In this document: positions 53,701 to 63,065 of the stretch, piece by piece
Layout: each line of letters starts with the position of its first letter
Position numbering within the stretch: the first letter of the stretch is position 1
DNA from: Verrucomicrobia bacterium SCGC AAA164-E04
GTDB taxonomy: Bacteria > Verrucomicrobiota > Verrucomicrobiia > Limisphaerales > AAA164-E04
Length of the DNA: 64,000 nucleotides
Direction: 5' to 3'
Assembly: GCA_000383715.1 (NCBI GenBank)
Contig: KB911840.1
Location: 36,207-100,206, forward strand
Notes under the pieces: model-generated
The model's input: only the letters and a program-made list of their open reading frames with translations
Told to the model about the DNA's origin: nothing
Database searches by the model: none
Translations under genes and position numbers: made by a program

Positions 53701-55479
53701 ACCATCAATGATCTGGTAGATCCATGGATACAATCGATTCAAAACGGCACCTGGGATCCTATTGGAAAAGAGGCTGAACTCGAATTCGGGCTTAGTTCCA
53801 TCGAGCCGGACAAAGCGAGTAAAGTGCTGGAGCCCTTGATTGCCGCCAGGACAAGTGATGAACTGATGGATGGACCCTGGACAAGCCTGATTGCCAAGGC
53901 GGGTACCGTCAGTCAATTGAATCGCTTGATTGAGATTGTGCAGGATGATGCGCGTGATGAGACTGCTGTTTTGAAATGCCTGAGCGCGCTGAATGATGCA
54001 TCTCGCTTGCGACGGCTGAAACCCACTGGACATCAGGCTCGCATTGCCCGGCTATTCAATCACTCCAATCAAGAAGTCCAGATCGCGGCACTTGATCTGG
54101 TAAGGGAATGGAAATTTGCAGGTGCGCTCAATGCCCTGATGGCCACTGCCAAAAATAATGGAGCACAAGAACAGGTGCGCGGGCGTGCGGTTCTGGCATT
54201 GGGCGCCATTGGCGGAGACGACGCATGGAATTCCCTGAAGCTGCTGATCACTCAGGATCAGCCCGAGTCCATCCGACGCCTGGCGACACAATCGCTGGCT
54301 GTGACCAAGCCTGATGCGGCCCTGCCTCATGTATGGGAAACACTCAATGAACTTCAATCGGAAGCCGAGCTTGAAGCTCTCTGGACTTATTTGATTCAAA
54401 GGCGTCAGGTGCTGAGTGTGATGAAATCAGCGATCAAAAATATTTCACTCAGTCGCAAAGCGGCACAGGCAGGCATCAGGAGTGTTCAAAAAGCTGGCCG
54501 CAATGAGCCTGAGTTCCTGTTGGCAATCGAAAAGGTTGGTCAGTTGATGAGCGATCAAAACAGTGTGAATCCCGACTCTTTCTTGAAGATGGCTGACTTG
54601 GCAGAGAGTAAAGGAGATCCCGCACGGGGAGAGACTGTTTATCGCAGGCCTGAGCTGGGATGCGTTGCCTGTCACGCCATTGGAGGTGTCGGTGGACGGG
54701 TAGGGCCGGATTTGACTTCGATTGGTGCCAGTGCGCCAACAGATTATCTGGTCGAGTCCCTGATCGCCCCCAATGCCAAGATCAAGGAAGGCTATCACTC
54801 CGTGATTCTTGAGACCAACGATGGAGAAGAATACAGTGGCATATTGCAGTCAGAAAACGGGGATGAATACTTTTTGAGAAATGCCGTTAATCAGATCGTT
54901 TCTGTTGCCAAACAGGATGTCAGTGAAAAAACCATGGGAGCTTCCATGATGCCTGCGGGTTTACTGGAGGCACTTGCAGATCAGGACAAACACGATTTAT
55001 TGAGTTTCCTTTCCAAGCTGGGTGAATCAGGCCCATTTGATGCCGCAAGAAACAATGTGGCGCGTCGCTGGAAATTGCGTGCAGGGCGTCATACGGATGA
55101 ACAATTTGGCATTGAGCGTATTATTGGGGATACTTCAGGTTCCGCCTGGAATCCCGCCGATACTCTGGTGGATGGGCGGCTGTTGCAGCCCATCATGGCA
55201 CAAGCCCTGCGACTGAGAAATATCAACCAGGTTACCAGCTTGATCGGGCTGATGGCGACGGCTTCATTCGAAACGACAGGAGAGCGTGTGACGCTCAAAA
55301 TCAACGCCAATGATGACACTCGCCTGTGGATTGATGGGCGGGAGTTTGAATATAAGAGTGAGTTGTCCACCAGTCTTCCAGCTGGAGAGCACACAATGGT
55401 ACTGCAGTTGAACCCAGGAAACCTCCCCTCATTCCTGCGCTCAGAAATTGAAGGAGCCACGTTTGTTGCAGATGAGTGA
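50746..55479 (+). CDS. SGNH hydrolase fused to PVC-type haem-binding dehydrogenase, HEAT repeats and cytochrome c
   Basis: 1577 residues. Export segment near 24-46 (ATILLFALSMSAFW). SGNH domain about 55-260 (AFLGDTLLERE start; DNGIHPNAYG with catalytic Asp-His). Propeller dehydrogenase domain about 480-830 (WAESPLMTKPIQINFDPEG, GHQFDDYGQSFVTDGAGYQG, VGPDGALYVADW). HEAT-like repeats about 850-1230. Cytochrome c domain with CVACH at 1306-1310 and a likely axial Met in SMMPAG near 1401. A final beta domain of about 120 residues follows. Such proteins are a PVC speciality, thought to oxidise sugars or related substrates in the periplasm with haem c passing electrons on. The substrate is unknown. 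Confidence 0.82.
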   Translation: MNMMLKSDLNDLSWRGVLREKIPATATILLFALSMSAFWPGQTVYAQNASPHAFQFQENDRIAFLGDTLLEREQSWGMLESRLTARHPHHGLVFRNFAWSGDNPGGQSRASFDWSKPRATWQDLIIRELEAFQPNVVVIGYGMASSLEGAQVLGPFNEDLNRLLDRIQESSKHKQSVRLVLISPVRHEAMGGALPDPTAHNRVLKSYTSSIASIARQRAIPFIDLFHDLGDGHADPYKRAFTDNGIHPNAYGYSRIADQFQAVMRCKPWPWHLEIAANGTVGSGTRGNQIFDLRRSSNRIEFEVRDDLLPFPNHDEDDKIYPSAITSRRVRFEGLDAGSWALKIDGRTYAVRTASQWGQGETFQRGPQFDQAEQMRERILKKNELFFHRFRPQNQTYLFGFRKHEQGQNAVEIPQFDPMVAKIELEIHQLAIPRRHRWELVKVESSVTESDALAWRKPLPSVTEAKSALGVTLSTDHAADQGKFQLSPEVEMTLWAESPLMTKPIQINFDPEGRLWVAGSSLYPQIKPGEEANDQILIMEDTDRDGIADQTTVFAEGLLMPTGIEPGDGGVYVGQSTELLHLKDTDGDGRADEKRIVLSGFGTEDTHHILHTLRWGHDGQLYMNQSIYIHSHLETPNGLVRLNSGGLLHLRPSNLDLGVYLRGFCNPWGHQFDDYGQSFVTDGAGYQGITYGVPGAMYFMYAGGRRLLDSVSPGSYPKFCGLEIIQSEQWPQDWQGSAITCDFRAHRIVRFSISENEAGYAAQEAGDLVRSLDPTFRPIDVKVGPDGALYVADWSNPIIQHGEVDFRDSRRDKVTGRIWRISYKNHPLLPRPGLVGMSDGQLMDELKSPNAYNRKQARRILTERGDAIHGSLRDWTEQHDDEQDRLQALWMHQSLDQVNMPLLEELLQADDGRVRAAAVRVLRFWMKGDSNSEVWLAKLVRDKHPRVRLEALRALSHSRTGNAAALALSVLQHPMDRFLDYGLWLTINDLVDPWIQSIQNGTWDPIGKEAELEFGLSSIEPDKASKVLEPLIAARTSDELMDGPWTSLIAKAGTVSQLNRLIEIVQDDARDETAVLKCLSALNDASRLRRLKPTGHQARIARLFNHSNQEVQIAALDLVREWKFAGALNALMATAKNNGAQEQVRGRAVLALGAIGGDDAWNSLKLLITQDQPESIRRLATQSLAVTKPDAALPHVWETLNELQSEAELEALWTYLIQRRQVLSVMKSAIKNISLSRKAAQAGIRSVQKAGRNEPEFLLAIEKVGQLMSDQNSVNPDSFLKMADLAESKGDPARGETVYRRPELGCVACHAIGGVGGRVGPDLTSIGASAPTDYLVESLIAPNAKIKEGYHSVILETNDGEEYSGILQSENGDEYFLRNAVNQIVSVAKQDVSEKTMGASMMPAGLLEALADQDKHDLLSFLSKLGESGPFDAARNNVARRWKLRAGRHTDEQFGIERIIGDTSGSAWNPADTLVDGRLLQPIMAQALRLRNINQVTSLIGLMATASFETTGERVTLKINANDDTRLWIDGREFEYKSELSTSLPAGEHTMVLQLNPGNLPSFLRSEIEGATFVADE

Positions 55480-55682
55480 AATACCAGAACCATTGTTGAT
55501 TTTTGTGCGCTTTGGCGTCTTTTGCGCTAGGATACTTTAAAATGCAGTAAAAGCGTAACACATTCCAGAGGTGTATGTTGTGTTTTTATTTTCTCATAAA
55601 TAATACGGCACAGTAAATGCTCTAATCCTATGAATCAGTTCTTTTTCATCCAACATTGAAAAACGACGATTGAATGAATCGT

Positions 55683-55790
55683 GAGCGATGGTTTTTCGTG
55701 CGAGTTTGACGAGTGTCAACCACAATAAAAACCCATTCACCTGGAAATTATTTCGCGTCTCCCTGTGGAGATATAGGGAAACCATCGCTC
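55683..55790. repeat. 12-bp inverted repeat, 108 bp end to end
   Basis: GAGCGATGGTTT (55683-55694) and AAACCATCGCTC (55779-55790) are exact reverse complements around an 84-base interior. The right arm is followed by TTCTTTTT. The size is that of a miniature element or a long-range hairpin terminator. No flanking duplication was recognised. Confidence 0.5.
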
Positions 55791-55944
55791 CTTCTTTTTA
55801 AAAAAATAAATCTTAAAAAATGGCCCGCCTAATCAACTGAGAACGTTTTCTAAGTGTAGTTGGGCATATGCGTTTTAAGGGGTGAGAGCACTGGGTCATT
55901 GAATAACGTGTAATTCGGTGGCAACAAGAACGGAATGAGTTCAA

Positions 55945-56022
55945 ATGGATTTGATATTGATGATAGGTTTTTTAACTGTGGGAATCATATTGTATTTTCT
56001 GGATCCCACTCGCTCCATCTAG
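55945..56022 (+). CDS. Possible 25-residue membrane peptide (KdpF-like)
   Basis: The reading MDLILMIGFLTVGIILYF followed by LDPTRSI is a single membrane span with a short polar end, the size and layout of KdpF, the small stabiliser of the Kdp K+ pump. A GAG five bases before the ATG is the only ribosome-site hint. No kdpA follows. It could be an orphan micropeptide or chance. Confidence 0.25.
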   Translation: MDLILMIGFLTVGIILYFLDPTRSI

Positions 56023-56271
56023 CGGGGCGCATGGGGGGAGTGATTACCGCCCCTTGATTCCTCAAGAGCTTGGTTGCGCACTCAATAATGCTGCTCTGGC
56101 TTGAAGCGACTCGCTGCCACAACTCAGACTTTGTTTTTCAAAGTTCCTCCTCGTCTCTTTGCGTGATCGAATGATCTTGCATGCGCTTCTTTTTCCCTCA
56201 AGAGTATGCCCCCTGATCTATCGTGGGCATGAACGCATTGTCCTTCGGTGGTGCCTTAGGATAGAGGACAT

Positions 56272-57348
56272 ATGACGCGTTTCATTCACACTATAACAAG
56301 CATTGGGCTGGCCTTGGGGATTTTAACAGGTTGCGGTCCGGTGGCTGAAGAAAAAGCTGGAGGCCCGCCTCCCATGAGGCCGACTCAAGTGGTCGCGGTG
56401 GCAGCCAGTGTTGAAAAGGTAGCTGACACTTTGTCTCTGATCGGAACCGTTGCTGGAGAGGAAATGGTGGAACTCAAGTCGGAAACTGCTGGTATCATTG
56501 AAGCCATTCATTTTCTGGAAGGCCAAAAAGTCAAGAAAGGGCAGCTTCTCTTCGAACTCGACCGCACCAAAATACATGCAGCTTTGGTGGAAGCAGAGGC
56601 AAATCTCGCGCTGAGCAAATCCAATAACGCACGCAACGAAAAGTTGCTGGAAAGTCAGCTGATCTCGAAGCAGGAGTTTGATCAGACGAGAACACAATAT
56701 GAAGCGCAACAGGCTCTCGTTAATCTGCGTCGACGTCAGCTTCAGGATACGCGCATCACGGCTCCTTTTGAAGGCACGGTAGGGGAGCGACCAGTCAGTC
56801 CCGGTCAGGTGATTTCACCGAATACCACACTGACCTGGCTGGTTGCACTCGATATCGTCAACGTGGAATTCAATGTACCAGAACGATTCCTGAGTGTCTG
56901 CAAGACAGGGCAATCCATAGATTTTAAAGTAGCTGCCTACCCTGAACAAACGTTTTCCGGTTCCGTTTTCTTCGTGGCTCCTTACGTTGATACGGAGCTT
57001 CGTACCACTCTGATCAAGGCTGCGGTCCCTAATCCGGAGGGTCTCCTCAAACCTGGCATGTTTGCTACGCTGGATCTGACGCTGACGATCCGCGATCAAG
57101 CCATCGTCATTCCCGAACCTGCTCTTTTCAGGACATTGGGTGGCGGTCGTGCCATGGTGTATGTCATCGATGAGGAAAATCTGGCGCAATTCCGAACTGT
57201 GACTGTTGGGGAGCGCAAGACCAGAAAAGTGGAAATCACGCAGGGCCTCTCAGAGGGTGAAATGGTGATTGTGGAGGGAACACAGAAAATCGGCCCGGGT
57301 TCACCTGTCAAACTTGCTCCTGCTGAGTCAGTAGCCATCTACCAATAG
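56272..57348 (+). CDS. RND efflux periplasmic adaptor (membrane fusion protein)
   Basis: 358 residues. Lipoprotein signal with Cys21 in GILTGCGP. Adaptor domains: barrel-sandwich half VELKSETAGIIEAIHFLEGQ with KVKKGQLLFELD, coiled-coil hairpin (ALVEAEANLALSKSNNARNE to EAQQALVNLRRRQL), second half DTRITAPFEGTVGERPVSPG, beta-barrel and membrane-proximal domain (AIVIPEPALFRTLGGG). It bridges the inner-membrane RND pump, whose gene starts 4 bases later, to an outer-membrane channel not present here. Confidence 0.9.
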   Translation: MTRFIHTITSIGLALGILTGCGPVAEEKAGGPPPMRPTQVVAVAASVEKVADTLSLIGTVAGEEMVELKSETAGIIEAIHFLEGQKVKKGQLLFELDRTKIHAALVEAEANLALSKSNNARNEKLLESQLISKQEFDQTRTQYEAQQALVNLRRRQLQDTRITAPFEGTVGERPVSPGQVISPNTTLTWLVALDIVNVEFNVPERFLSVCKTGQSIDFKVAAYPEQTFSGSVFFVAPYVDTELRTTLIKAAVPNPEGLLKPGMFATLDLTLTIRDQAIVIPEPALFRTLGGGRAMVYVIDEENLAQFRTVTVGERKTRKVEITQGLSEGEMVIVEGTQKIGPGSPVKLAPAESVAIYQ

Positions 57349-57352
57349 TGTA

Positions 57353-60300
57353 ATGAAGCTGCCCGAAATCAGCATTCAGCGTCCTGTATTGGCCACCATG
57401 ATGAGCCTGGCACTTGTCTTGTTTGGCGCCATCAGTCTGAGTCGTTTGCCGGTGCGCGAGTTGCCGGATATTGATCCACCCATCGTCAACGTGACCACCG
57501 TTTATCCCGGGGCCAATGCGTCAGTGGTTGAGACTGAAATTACCGAGCGACTGGAGGAAGCGGTCAATAATGTCCCCGGGATCAAAACGCTCAGTAGTGA
57601 AAGTCGCGAACAGGTCAGCAATATCACGATCGAATTCAATTTATCCCGTGACATCAACATTGCTGCTCAGGATGTGCGCGACCGTGTTTCCCGCGTGCGA
57701 GGACGTCTTCCGGAAACGATTGATGAGCCCGTGATTTCCAAACAGGATTCCGATGCACGTCCCATTATCTGGATCGGGATGAGCAGCGACCGTTTCACGC
57801 CTCTGGAGTTGACGGATCTGGCTGAAAAACAAATCAAGAACCGACTCCAAACGGTCGAGGGTGTGTCGTCCATCACGATTGGTGGTGAGCAGCGTTTTGC
57901 GATGCGACTCTGGCTGGATTCTGAAAAAATGGCGGCTCATCAGGTGACCGTATTGGATATCCAGCAGGCTCTTCTCGAACAGAACGTGGAGTTGCCCAGT
58001 GGACGCGTGGAAAACTGGGATCGTGAAATGACCATCCAGACACGCGGTGAGATAAAGTCCGTGGAGGCGTTCAATCAATTGGTTGTGCGGCAGGACAAGG
58101 ATCGCTTTGTGCGTCTTCGGGATATTGGACGTGCAGAGCAGGGGGTTGAAAATGAACGGACAGGAGCGCGCAACAACGGCAGACCGTGTATTTTTCTGGG
58201 TATTGTCAAGCAATCGAAAGCCAATTCAGTAGCAGTTTCTCACGGGATCCGTGATCAACTTGAACTGGTGCGACCAACGATTCCTGATGGCATTGAAATG
58301 GTGGTGAATTATGATGAATCCACGTTTGTGGAGGAATCAATCAGTGAAGTTTGGTTGACTCTGGGATTTGCCTTTTTCCTTGTGGTGACGGTGATCTTTG
58401 TTTTTCTCCACAACTTCCGGGCGACACTTATCCCTGCGGTTGCGATTCCTGTGTCGATCATTGCCAGTTTTGCGCTAATGAATCTGCTGGGATTTTCGAT
58501 CAATATTTTGACGATGCTGGCACTGGTGCTGGCTATTGGTATTGTGGTCGATGATGCCATCGTGGTGCTCGAAAATATTCATCGGCATATTGAGAAAGGC
58601 ATGGAGCCAATGGATGCTGCTTTCAAGGGGATGAAGGAAATCACCTTTGCGGTTATTGCCACGACCGTAGCGCTGGTGGCAGTGTTTGCGCCGCTGGCTT
58701 TTCAATCCAGCACGACCGGTCGATTATTTGTGGAATTTGCGGTTGCGATTGTGGGGGCGGTCATCGTGTCCACATTCGTGGCACTTTCGCTGACTCCCAT
58801 GATGGCCGCCCGTATCCTGAAACCGTCTTCCAAAAAACAGGGGTTTCTGGTCCGCAGTTTTGAAGCCACCTTGCATTTCATTACGCGTCTTTATAAATCG
58901 ATCCTTCAGGGCTTGTTGGATCTTTCAGTGATTGCACGGCTGGGGATCCTGGGCATGTTGGCGGTGCTACTTCTGTTCGCCAGCCAACTGCTCTACACGA
59001 ACCTCGAAGGTGATTTTCTTCCTGAGGAAGATAAAGGCAGGCTTTTTTGTTTCGTGATTGCACCGGAAGGTTCCACTTCCGAGTACACCGACCGGATGCT
59101 GAAACAAATGGAGCAAATTCTTTCCGAGACGCCTGAAGTTGAAATTTACGGCTCCCTGGTAGCACCTGGTTTTTCAGGACCTGGTCTGGCTAACAACGGC
59201 ATCGTCTTCGTCCATCTGAAGGAGGAGCGTGATCGATCTGTGCAGGAAATTGTCAACAGTCCGGGTGGGATTCGGCAGCGCTTTTTCACGGAAGTCGAAG
59301 GCGCCATTGCGATTCCGACCATCCCCAAAACCATCAATCGCAGCTTTCGTTCGCCTTTTCAGGTCGTGATTCAGGCGGGTGATCTGGAAGAGTTGGATAC
59401 TTTTGTCTCAGGTTTTGTGAATCAGTTGCGGCAATCAGGCTTTATCCAGAATGTTCAAAGTTCATTTGAGCTCAATAAACCGGAACTGAAACTGGATATC
59501 GATCGTGACCGTGCGGCCGCACTGGGTGTTTCCATCCAGGATATTTCCAGAACCTTACAGATTCTTTTCGGAGGGCTTGATGTCAGCCAGATTAAAAAAG
59601 ATGGTAAGGAATACGATGTGATCGCTCAGCTTCAGAGAACCAGTCGTTTGACGCCTGGTGATCTGGATAAAATATACGTCCGGAATCGGGGGGAGAGTCT
59701 CGTTCAGTTGTCAAGTATTGTACGTCGTGAAGTCGGTGTTGCGCCGAACAAGATCGAACGTTACAACCGTATCAGAAGCGCCACCATTTCGGGTACTCCG
59801 GTGGGTGTGACGATGGGAACGGCAGTGGAAAAGGTGAAAGGCATGTTGGACGAACAGATGCCATCAGGTTTTCTCTATGACTGGTCAGGAGAATCACGTG
59901 ATCTTCAGGATGCCGGCAAGGAGATCTATTGGATCCTCATCCTGGCCCTGATCATTGTTTACATGGTACTCGCTTCTCAGTTTGAAAGCCTGGTTCACCC
60001 ATTGACCGTGATGTTGACGGTCCCTCTCGCTGCGGTGGGTGCACTTGGCTTGCTCTGGTTGCTGGGTGCTTTGGGTAAGTTAGGATGGATTCCTTCCATC
60101 CCGGCCATGAACATCAATCTGTTCAGTCAAATTGGAATGGTGTTGCTGGTTGGATTGGTGACCAAGAATGGGATCCTTCTGGTCGAGTTCGCGAATCAAT
60201 TGAAGGAGCAGGGTATGAATGCGCATCAGGCCATGGTTCAATCGGGCGCCGTGCGATTACGGCCGATCCTGATGACGGCTGTCTCGACGATTTCGGGGAT

Positions 60301-60482
60301 TCTTCCCATTGCCATCGGTTTTGGAGCGGGTGCTGAGAGTCGTCGCCCCATGGGGATCGTGATTGTGGGGGGGGATGTTGACGAGTACCTTTTTGACTTT
60401 GTTTGTGGTTCCCTTGGTCTATACAGTGTTCAGTGATGTGGCTGCCAAGATTCGAAAAAATCCGGAACCTGTTCAGGCTTGA
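57353..60482 (+). CDS. RND efflux permease (HAE1/AcrB family), frameshifted near its 3' end
   Basis: About 1,042 residues when bridged. Visible are the N-terminal span (PVLATMMSLALVLFGAISLS), porter domains, and the proton-relay Asp pair in AIGIVVDDAIVVLENI. The open frame ends at 60436 after VGGDVDEYLF, but the +1 frame from the G8 run 60367-60374 gives MLTSTFLTLFVVPLVYTVFS, the expected last span, and a stop at 60480-60482. So either one G is extra in the sequence or the last helix is lost. It forms a tripartite pump with the preceding adaptor. The substrate is not predictable. Confidence 0.85.
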
Positions 60483-61470
60483 TACTCGAGCTGGTTCATC
60501 TTCGTCCAAAGTTGTTTCATGCCTGGCCTTGAGTTTCTGTCTGTCGGGCTATTCCACTTTGATTGCTGAGTCGTCCGGCGCAGGCGGATATCGTCCCAAA
60601 CCAATTCCCGAGATGCAGGCACTTCCATTGCCGCATGATCAACTCTCCATCCAGAACAAGGGCACGGAGCTGCTGCGATTTCACTTTGGAAACGAGTTGC
60701 GTCGCCCATTCATTTATCCGGTCAATGGTCCTTCAGGACTTTCTCTCACTCGCATGGGGCATCCGCATGATCCTCACGGTCACAGCCATCACAACAGTGT
60801 CTGGATCTCGCATCATATGATCAATGAGATCGATTTCTGGGGAGATCGAGGCGCCAACAAAGGTCGCATCGTTCATCAAAAAGTGGATTCACTGGAAGAT
60901 TCCGATATCCATGCAGGAGTGGTTTCCTCGAGTTTATGGAAGGATCCGGAGGATCAGGTCGTTTTCAAGGAATGGAGGCGCATTGTTGCTGAGGCTCGGC
61001 CGGAGGGCCAGTATCTGATGATCATTGATCTCAAACTGGAGGCTGTTCTTCCGGAAGTGACCATTCGAAAAACTCCTTTTGGAATGATCGGTGTGCGCAT
61101 GGCAAAATCAATCGGCGTCCACGACGGAGGAGGTCGCATCATCAATTCCAACGGTCAAATCAACGAGGAGGAGACTTTCTGGAAATCCGCACGCTGGGTC
61201 GATTACTCAGGTCAAATAACCAGCGGTGTCGTTGAAGGGCTTACACTCATGGATCACCCAAACAACCCCAATCATCCTTCCGTGTTTCACATCCGCAATG
61301 ACGGTTGGATGGGTGCTTGTCTGACATTTGACGGCGACCGTATTCTAAAAAAGGGCGAATCGATTCAATTACGATACGGCATCTACGTTCACTCGAACCT
61401 ACTTACTCCAGCAGAAATGGAGCTGGAATGGGGTCAATTTGGTGAAACAAAACGGTTTTCCTTCAAGTAA
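60436..61470 (+). CDS. Secreted DUF6807 (PmoA-like) family protein
   Basis: 344 residues from the ATG at 60436, which overlaps the true end of the RND gene by about 47 bases; a further ATG at 60403 is possible. An export segment is visible (VVSCLALSFCLSGYSTLIAE). The core contains GMGHPHDPHGHSHHNSVWIS-like His-rich loops (MGHPHDPHGHSHHNSVW), HMINEIDFWGD, VTIRKTPFGMIGVRMAKSIG and LMDHPNNPNHPSVFH. The family is called PmoA-like by name only and is frequent in PVC polysaccharide loci. The His clusters suggest metal binding. A terminator hairpin starts at its stop codon. Confidence 0.75.
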   Translation: MWLPRFEKIRNLFRLDTRAGSSSSKVVSCLALSFCLSGYSTLIAESSGAGGYRPKPIPEMQALPLPHDQLSIQNKGTELLRFHFGNELRRPFIYPVNGPSGLSLTRMGHPHDPHGHSHHNSVWISHHMINEIDFWGDRGANKGRIVHQKVDSLEDSDIHAGVVSSSLWKDPEDQVVFKEWRRIVAEARPEGQYLMIIDLKLEAVLPEVTIRKTPFGMIGVRMAKSIGVHDGGGRIINSNGQINEEETFWKSARWVDYSGQITSGVVEGLTLMDHPNNPNHPSVFHIRNDGWMGACLTFDGDRILKKGESIQLRYGIYVHSNLLTPAEMELEWGQFGETKRFSFK

Positions 61471-61495
61471 AGGGGGACTGGTATGATCCCCCTTT
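61469..61495 (+). terminator. Hairpin terminator after the DUF6807 gene
   Basis: AAAGGGGGA and TCCCCCTTT form a 9-bp stem with a 9-base loop starting inside the TAA stop. The following bases are ATCTG rather than a long T-run, so termination strength is uncertain. The stem could work from both sides between the convergent DUF6807 and Gfo/Idh/MocA genes. Confidence 0.6.
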
Positions 61496-61553
61496 ATCTG
61501 TGACAGATTGTTGCGAAAGTATCGACATGATCGAAACCCCCTCTGGGATTCAA

Positions 61554-62870
61554 TCAGCCGAAGCTATAGGGCGCGCGATGCTCCACGTCCAGCCACTCCT
61601 TCTGTCCTTTGCCATTCATGAACTGTTCACGGAATGGATTCCAGTGCATGGGCTCGTTATGGTAATAAGATAGATTGACAAGGTGACAAACGGTCACGGT
61701 GCGTGCACCGATTTCGACGTCAGCTATGGGACGCGTGCGAGTGCGCATGCAATCAAGGAAATCCTTTTTATGATCTGCTGACTTGTACAGGCGCACTTTC
61801 GCATCGGCGAGATATTCCTGTGCGACCTGCTTGCATTGCTTGCGATTGTCCGCGATCTGCTTGTCGCCAAGCCAGAAATTGAACCTGCCTCGGTTGACGT
61901 TGACCTTGCCGTCCTTGCCGAAGAAGGTGACCCCATTGCCTTCGGTGTGGAGCATTTCAATGCCACTCTGATAGACCATGCGCACGCCATTGCCTGATTC
62001 TGGATTTTTGGATGGATAAATACGTCGTGGTCCTTCGTTGTCCATGCCGAGGCCCCATTGTGCAATGTCAAAATGATGCGCTCCCCAATCCGTCACACCG
62101 CCGCCTCCATATTCGCGGTAGTTTCTCCATGCAGGATAGTGGTTGTGCACGCCGCGCGGGCTCAGTGCGGCGTTATAAGCACGTTCGGGTGCTGGACCCA
62201 GCCATCGATCCCAATCGAGACCGGGTTCCATGGTTTCCTCGGGGAGGTCACAGGTTTTGGCAGGGCCTCCGACGGAGACTTCGACCCGGGAGATCGGGCC
62301 AATGATCCCATTTCGAACCAGCTCGCAAGCAACACGAAATTCTTCCGACGACCGCTGCATGCTGCCGGTTTGAAAAATACGTTTGTTGTATCGCACGGCA
62401 TTGACCATGCGTCGAGCTTCCTTGATGGATTGGCAAAGAGGTTTTTCGCAGTAGATATCTTTCTTGGCCTTCGCCGCATCCGTCGCCATCAGGGCATGCC
62501 AATGATCCGGGGTTGCAATACAGACCGCATCAATGTCGTCACGCTCCAACAGTTTCTGGTAATCAATGTAGTCCTCACATCCACTGAAAGTTCCGGCTTG
62601 ATTCTTATCGGCATAATGGCGTTCCACACGTTGACGTGCATCCTTGCGTCGTGATGAATCCACGTCACAGACGGCAACTGCCTGAGTACCGGGCAAATTC
62701 ATGAAATGACGCAGCAGATGCTGGTTCTGTTTTCCCATCCCAATGAAACCCATGTTAATGCGATCATTCGGTTTCACCTGTGCGGACCAGATGTGTGAGG
62801 GAAGAATAAAAGGTGCTGCGATTGTAGCCACGGATGTGGATTTCAAAAAATTCCTGCGAGTTGTCTTCAT
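61554..62870 (-). CDS. Tat-exported Gfo/Idh/MocA-family oxidoreductase
   Basis: 438 residues. It opens MKTTRRNFLKSTSVATIAAP, a twin-arginine signal. NAD-binding domain: RINMGFIGMGKQNQHLL (GxGxxN-like), VAVCDVDSSRR, AVCIATPDHWHALMA and the catalytic-lysine motif DIYCEKPLCQSI. The second domain has GGGGVTDWGAHHFDIAQWGL, typical of PVC Tat-type members. Periplasmic location suggests oxidation of glycosides to 3-keto sugars, which DUF1080 proteins (one at 36 kb) can cleave. Single gene between convergent and divergent neighbours. Confidence 0.87.
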   Translation of the reverse strand: MKTTRRNFLKSTSVATIAAPFILPSHIWSAQVKPNDRINMGFIGMGKQNQHLLRHFMNLPGTQAVAVCDVDSSRRKDARQRVERHYADKNQAGTFSGCEDYIDYQKLLERDDIDAVCIATPDHWHALMATDAAKAKKDIYCEKPLCQSIKEARRMVNAVRYNKRIFQTGSMQRSSEEFRVACELVRNGIIGPISRVEVSVGGPAKTCDLPEETMEPGLDWDRWLGPAPERAYNAALSPRGVHNHYPAWRNYREYGGGGVTDWGAHHFDIAQWGLGMDNEGPRRIYPSKNPESGNGVRMVYQSGIEMLHTEGNGVTFFGKDGKVNVNRGRFNFWLGDKQIADNRKQCKQVAQEYLADAKVRLYKSADHKKDFLDCMRTRTRPIADVEIGARTVTVCHLVNLSYYHNEPMHWNPFREQFMNGKGQKEWLDVEHRAPYSFG

Positions 62871-63065
62871 GGTTCTGAGAAATGTTAAAGGGAAATCATG
62901 TATATTTTTACAGGATCATGATCGCTTATTCAAACATTCATTCCGCATGGGCGAGGGTTCATTTTTGAATGCATTCATATGTATCAAAGAAACCATGTAA
63001 CCACAGGCCGTTTTTTTTGTCTTTCGGTTTGATTACAACAAACTTAATCTCAAATTCCTATAACA

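Larger units (their letters stand above)
55480..56271. other. 792-base intergenic region
   Basis: No ordinary gene. It contains a 12-bp inverted repeat (see entry), a 25-codon possible membrane peptide (see entry) and a G6 run at about 56028. A minus-strand frame of 63 codons at 55594-55785 overlaps the inverted repeat and looks spurious. The promoter of the efflux genes at 56272 should lie near the right end; no clear box was identified. Confidence 0.35.

Noticed and set aside
55594..55785. 63-codon minus-strand open frame read as a transposase fragment
   Set aside because: Its ends coincide with a 12-bp inverted repeat, which first suggested an IS remnant, but the peptide has no DDE or HTH motif.
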